Shown here: piece by piece, positions 4,795 to 7,735 of the stretch | How the letters are laid out: every line of letters starts with the position of its first letter | How positions within the stretch are numbered: the stretch's first letter is position 1 | NCBI GenBank assembly: GCA_017461285.1 | Contig: JAFTYS010000005.1 | Location: 1-7,735 of the forward strand | From: Bacteroidales bacterium | Lineage (GTDB): Bacteria > Bacteroidota > Bacteroidia > Bacteroidales > UBA932 | DNA: 7,735 nucleotides | Direction: 5' to 3' | Translations under genes and position numbers: made by a program | Notes under the pieces: model-generated | Database searches by the model: none | What the model saw: only the letters and a program-made list of their open reading frames with translations | Told to the model about the DNA's origin: nothing

Positions 4795-6345
4795 ATGAAA
4801 CTCACAAAACTTTCAAACAACAAGATGGGACAGGTTCTCGCTAACCTGTTCAAGAAAGATGTGCTTTCTATCGCTGACGACGGCAAAGTCCAGCTGTCTG
4901 ACGAAGAGCGTGAGACCGTGAAGAAGACGTTCGGTGAGAAGTTCCTCACAACGCTGGAAAACACGGTCTTTGACGAAACCGCTTCAAACGAAGAGGTGAA
5001 CACGCTTTTCAATGCTGCAGTCGAGGCAAAGACCGCAAGCCTTCAGACCGAACTCGCTGAAGAGAAAGCAAAGAACAAGCAGCTGCAGGAGAGCGTGAAC
5101 GTATTGATCGCTGAACCGGAGCCAAAGCCTAAGACTGAGAAGGTACGCGGATCACAGAAGACCCAGGTCTTTAAGATCAATGCATCAGCACCGCACAACG
5201 TCACAGCACTGGCGGTACTTGGCGCTGAGAATCCTTTCACTCTTATCCACCAGGCCGAGGATTCTTCCATCGATATCACCGACCTGAAGGCCGAACTTTC
5301 GATGGCTATGCCTATCGGAACAAAACTCGACCTTCTCAATAAGTATATCTATGGCGGATATGACGACATCAAGCACTTCAGGAAGATCGAATCCAACGGC
5401 AAAGACTACCTCGCTGCAACCGTCGTTATGTCTGAGGTATCACAGCAGTTCAGCGACGAATGGACTCCAAAGGGAACAGGAAAATTCACTCCTCTGACAG
5501 TCAAGTATCGCCGCCACAAGATCAATGTATCGATCAATCCTACAGAGGTCATCGGCTCATGGCTTATCGACCTTTATGAGCAGGGCAAGACCCCTGACCA
5601 GCAGCCTCTCATTCAGTACATGGCAGTGACACACATTCTTCCTAGAGTCGGACAGGATATTACCTACACTATGCTCGGTAAGGGTAAATTCGTTGAAGCA
5701 TCCAACGTCCAGGAAGGTCAGGAGGGCACGGCTTCCGCTGAATCAATGGACGGTATCGAGACCATCCTCGTCGATGCTAAGAAGGCCGGCAACACGAAGA
5801 TCAACTTCTTTAGAAACGCAAAGAATCTTCTTGAAATTGAGGACGACGGTGAATTCCTTGAAGCGATCCACACCTACGCTACAAGCATATCGCCTCTGTT
5901 CAAGAGCGCGATCATGAAAATCAAATGTTCGCAGCAGATTATCGACAGGTACAACGCATGCGACTTCAAGGTATATGCGAAATATACTGGCGAGAAGATC
6001 GGCAACAGCATCAGATTTTCAAAGTTCACGCTTGAACCTATGGAATGTATGTACAGTTCACCTATCCTGATTGCCACCCCTGACGTCAATATGGTGATGC
6101 TCGTGGATCGCGCTAATGCTAAAAATTGCATCAACGACATCCAGAAGAGAGACTATAAAGTCAGGATTTTCGGCGAATACTCGCTTTCAGTCGGATTCCT
6201 GATCTCAGAGGCAGTCTTCGCATACGTTCCTGACGGATACGATCCATCTGCAGCCGTGATCTCAGATCCTTTGAAGTACAGTGGAAACTGGTACAACGGA
6301 GGTGACGGAGCAGCAGAAGCCAGCGACGAAGGCGAAACAGAGTAA
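4795..6345 (+). CDS. Probable phage major capsid protein with N-terminal scaffold-like region, 516 aa
   Basis: The length, the place directly after an S49 prohead protease, and the domain layout point to an HK97-type major capsid protein. Residues 1-105 are charged and helical, with a predicted coiled coil at about 73-103 (TELAEEKAKNKQLQE). A Pro/Lys linker follows at 106-118 (EPEPKPKTEK), and the compact, mixed alpha/beta body runs from about 122 to 495. The first part thus looks like a delta-domain scaffold joined to the capsid protein, removed by the protease near the linker. The end of the body, RIFGEYSLSVGFLISEAVFAYVP (described by its ends at 457-479), has the closing beta strands usual in such capsids. 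The last 15 residues are Gly/Ala/Glu-rich and probably flexible. The protein is abundant-gene-like in codon choice. I cannot confirm the fold from sequence alone; another virion protein is the main alternative. Confidence 0.8.
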   Translation: MKLTKLSNNKMGQVLANLFKKDVLSIADDGKVQLSDEERETVKKTFGEKFLTTLENTVFDETASNEEVNTLFNAAVEAKTASLQTELAEEKAKNKQLQESVNVLIAEPEPKPKTEKVRGSQKTQVFKINASAPHNVTALAVLGAENPFTLIHQAEDSSIDITDLKAELSMAMPIGTKLDLLNKYIYGGYDDIKHFRKIESNGKDYLAATVVMSEVSQQFSDEWTPKGTGKFTPLTVKYRRHKINVSINPTEVIGSWLIDLYEQGKTPDQQPLIQYMAVTHILPRVGQDITYTMLGKGKFVEASNVQEGQEGTASAESMDGIETILVDAKKAGNTKINFFRNAKNLLEIEDDGEFLEAIHTYATSISPLFKSAIMKIKCSQQIIDRYNACDFKVYAKYTGEKIGNSIRFSKFTLEPMECMYSSPILIATPDVNMVMLVDRANAKNCINDIQKRDYKVRIFGEYSLSVGFLISEAVFAYVPDGYDPSAAVISDPLKYSGNWYNGGDGAAEASDEGETE

Positions 6346-6357
6346 TCCCCTAGCCAG

Positions 6358-6387
6358 AGCCGGATCCAGCGCGATCCGGTTCCGGCT
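6358..6387 (+). other. GC-rich stem-loop between capsid gene and next gene, with two alternative pairings
   Basis: CCGGATC (6360-6366) can pair with GATCCGG (6373-6379) around CAGCGC, or AGCCGGA (6358-6364) can pair with TCCGGCT (6381-6387). No T run follows, so it is not a plain terminator. In a phage operon it may mark an mRNA processing or 3'-end protection point just after the highly expressed capsid gene, or cause partial termination. Confidence 0.6.
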
Positions 6388-6417
6388 TGAACATTAACCC
6401 ATAAAATCACTTTCACC

Positions 6418-6981
6418 ATGTTACCAAAGGTATCTATCAATAAGAACGGAGACGGCGCCGGATGCGCTACTCCAAAGGATCCTACCATCATCGTCGTCGA
6501 TGTGGATGATGTAGCATCAGAGCCAACCCGCGTCGTCGGAAATACAGTCCTGGAGGGCGACCTCGAACTGAAGGAAGGCGCCAAGGCAATCGGCATCTAT
6601 GCAACCCCTGACACCATTGACGCCGGATACGACCAGGAAGGCGAAACCGATGCAAGAGGATTCAAGGACAAAGTCGGATTCGACCACCCTGGCGACAGCA
6701 CTGACATCAACAACTTTGCCGAAGGCGGTGCAAACAAGGGATTCATCATCCTTGTCAAGGAGTGCGACGGCACAGCCAACGGCAAGACCAAGATGTACGG
6801 CCAGAAATGCAGCCCGCTTTTCATGACGTCATCACCTACCAACAACAAGGAAGGAAACAAGCGTCACTTCGACTTCAATCAGTCCATGTCCACAAAGTTC
6901 GTCCCTGGCGAATACACCGGCAAAATGCCTGAACTCGCTCCGACATCAGAGGCGGCAGCCGCTAACCCTGAAACAGAGTAA
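6418..6981 (+). CDS. Probable small virion protein (head decoration or tail-tube-like), 187 aa
   Basis: I do not recognise the family with certainty. The sequence is acidic, rich in Gly, Asp and Thr, with short strands (TIIVVDVDDV at 23-32, KGFIILVKECDG at 107-118) separated by turns, as in beta-sandwich virion proteins. The region 86-165 contains a pattern of GFDHPG, ECDG, KMYG, CSPLF and FVPGEYTG that suggests a tail-tube or head-decoration type of fold. Cys16, Cys116 and Cys131 are present. The last 20 residues are Ala/Glu-rich and disordered. The gene follows the capsid gene by 72 bp across a stem-loop, and is followed after 2 bp by the next gene. The ATG at 6418 comes after an A/C-rich leader with no Shine-Dalgarno sequence. 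Placement right after the capsid gene favours a structural role. Confidence 0.65.
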   Translation: MLPKVSINKNGDGAGCATPKDPTIIVVDVDDVASEPTRVVGNTVLEGDLELKEGAKAIGIYATPDTIDAGYDQEGETDARGFKDKVGFDHPGDSTDINNFAEGGANKGFIILVKECDGTANGKTKMYGQKCSPLFMTSSPTNNKEGNKRHFDFNQSMSTKFVPGEYTGKMPELAPTSEAAAANPETE

Positions 6982-6983
6982 TC

Positions 6984-7667
6984 ATGGAAGAGACAATGAA
7001 AACAACAGCTGCAGCCGAAAGCGCTGCAGCTGATCCTTCACAGGATATCCAGTCGATCGAAATGCCTGAAGATTGCTACTGTCCGGCTGTAGTCGTAATG
7101 TGCCACCCCGGCACACTCGACCTGATGAAACGCATCTGGGAAGAGAGACTTCAGAATACAGCACTGATCTTCGTCGAACTTGATGAATCTACAGAGGGCC
7201 TTCTCAATCAGTTGGGGCGCGCCCTGGCACACAAGGAGATCACTCCGACATTCGTCCTGGCACCTGCCAACCTGATCCCATGTTCAGAGATCACGCTCGA
7301 CGACCTTCAGATACCTGTCGTATATGTCACTAAGGACGGCAAGAGAGTCTATGACGCCGTCGTCCCTATGACATTCGATGTCGAGAAGGCTCAGGAACTG
7401 ATCGAAGAAATGGCAATAGCAGACACCTATTCTGCAGAAGAGTTCGTCAAACTGAACGAAGATTTTGCCCGCGCGTATGCTGAGAGACACCGCACCCGCG
7501 CCCTGGAGGTCGGAATCAGTTTCGGAAACTACATCAGCCCTGTCACAAGAGGCACGCCGTGCGGAAACAAGGTGATTGAAGCCCTGATGCGAAAGAAATT
7601 CCTTTCGGCCAACAAGGTCGGCTTCGAGGCCATCGAATCGGAAATCATAATGACACTGAAGAAGTAA
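6984..7667 (+). CDS. Unrecognised 227-aa alpha/beta protein in the virion gene cluster
   Basis: The first 30 residues are Ala/Ser/Glu-rich and probably flexible. From 34 on, strands and helices alternate: PAVVVMCHPG (34-43), a helix to 56, ALIFVELDES (60-69), a helix to 84, PTFVLAPANL (88-97), and IPVVYVTKDGKRVYDAV (110-126). This looks like a Rossmann-like or glycosyltransferase-like alpha/beta core. The last 90 residues are mostly helical and basic. Cys31, Cys33, Cys40, Cys100 and Cys193 are notable. No nucleotide-binding or catalytic motif is clear, so I give no function. It begins 2 bp after the preceding stop and its stop overlaps the next start (TAATG), so it is coupled on both sides. 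ATG 6996 is a possible alternative start. A 10-bp hairpin covers codons 8-17. Confidence 0.7.
   Translation: MEETMKTTAAAESAAADPSQDIQSIEMPEDCYCPAVVVMCHPGTLDLMKRIWEERLQNTALIFVELDESTEGLLNQLGRALAHKEITPTFVLAPANLIPCSEITLDDLQIPVVYVTKDGKRVYDAVVPMTFDVEKAQELIEEMAIADTYSAEEFVKLNEDFARAYAERHRTRALEVGISFGNYISPVTRGTPCGNKVIEALMRKKFLSANKVGFEAIESEIIMTLKK
7006..7032 (+). other. Strong hairpin inside the start of the 227-aa gene
   Basis: CAGCTGCAGC (7006-7015) and GCTGCAGCTG (7023-7032) are exact complements around CGAAAGC, which can fold to a GAAA tetraloop with one further C-G pair. It lies about 20 bases after the start codon. It encodes part of the Ala-rich N-terminus and could slow or modulate translation of this gene. 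Confidence 0.65.
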
Positions 7668-7735
7668 TGAACGAAATTTCCAAGTGGTTAAATGAAGGAG
7701 CCGGGATCCAGGAAGGAATCCGGCTTCTTTCAATA
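7667..7735 (+). CDS. Start of the next phage-cluster gene, cut by the window edge (23 codons)
   Basis: The ATG at 7667-7669 shares its A with the stop TAA of the preceding gene (TAATG), the usual sign of translational coupling. The visible protein begins MNEISKWLNEGAGIQEGIRLL and stays open to the edge. The W-L-x-x-G...G-I-x-L arrangement recalls short N-terminal motifs seen in small proteins of Bacteroidota phage clusters, but the function cannot be told from 23 residues. Confidence 0.65.
   Translation, partial: MNEISKWLNEGAGIQEGIRLLSI
7694..7730 (+). other. Long stem-loop at the start of the last gene, similar to the one at 6358-6387
   Basis: GAAGGAGCCGG (7694-7704) pairs with CCGGCTTCTTT (7720-7730), including two G-U pairs. 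Inside it GATCC (7705-7709) pairs mostly with GGAAT (7715-7719), with one A/A mismatch, leaving the loop AGGAA. It lies within codons 10-22 of the new gene. The long stem ending in T-rich sequence resembles an attenuator. It shares the words GAGCCGG, ATCCAG, ATCC and GGCTT with the stem-loop after the capsid gene. Confidence 0.5.

Noticed and set aside
6153..6596. Minus-strand frame of 147 codons opposite the capsid end and next gene
   Set aside because: It is Ser/Pro-rich as expected for the complement of GC-rich coding DNA, with no promoter and no context on that strand.
1..7735. tRNA, rRNA or integrase attachment site
   Set aside because: No cloverleaf, rRNA segment or paired direct repeats around an integrase were seen, and no integrase gene is in the window.

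Overview
The window looks like Bacteroidales (Bacteroidota) DNA. The evidence is that no start codon has a clear Shine-Dalgarno sequence, several gene starts are preceded by promoters of the Bacteroidota TTTG / TAnnTTTG type, and the transposase and phage genes resemble families common in gut Bacteroidales mobile DNA. The genus cannot be fixed. The right 4.7 kb is the early part of a tailed-phage or prophage head-gene cluster. The left 2 kb is an insertion sequence.

Layout: (1) 5-2032 is an IS1634-like element of the IS4 clan, with 10-bp terminal inverted repeats (AGTTTGACAC), one DDE transposase on the minus strand, and a terminator-like hairpin between its right end and the transposase. (2) 2053-2613 is a compact self-contained transcription unit. 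It has a near-consensus promoter, a roughly 175-nt highly structured leader, a small basic protein of unknown function (2264-2560), and a strong intrinsic terminator. The leader holds one central strand that can pair with an upstream arm or with a second copy of that arm lying across the start of the small gene, which is the logic of an RNA switch. (3) 2614-3015 is AT-rich and non-coding, with a cluster of ten AACTACA heptamers in both orientations, like iterons or a multi-site operator. (4) 3016-7735 is a rightward string of closely spaced or overlapping genes: two unrecognised proteins (177 and 107 aa), an S49/ClpP-fold prohead protease, a 516-aa probable major capsid protein with a built-in N-terminal scaffold-like region, a 187-aa probable small virion protein, a 227-aa unknown protein, and the first 23 codons of another gene that runs off the edge.

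How it may work together: the protease and capsid proteins form a standard head-maturation pair, in which the S49 protease would remove the charged coiled-coil N-terminus of the capsid protein. No terminase, portal or tail gene is in the window, so whether the element is a complete phage, a satellite or a remnant cannot be told. The repeat cluster just upstream, plus a promoter-like sequence directly before the protease gene, suggests that control of the cluster, or replication of the element, is set there. The most unusual feature is the leader at 2088-2294. Its transcript is predicted to begin almost exactly at the first base of the outer stem.
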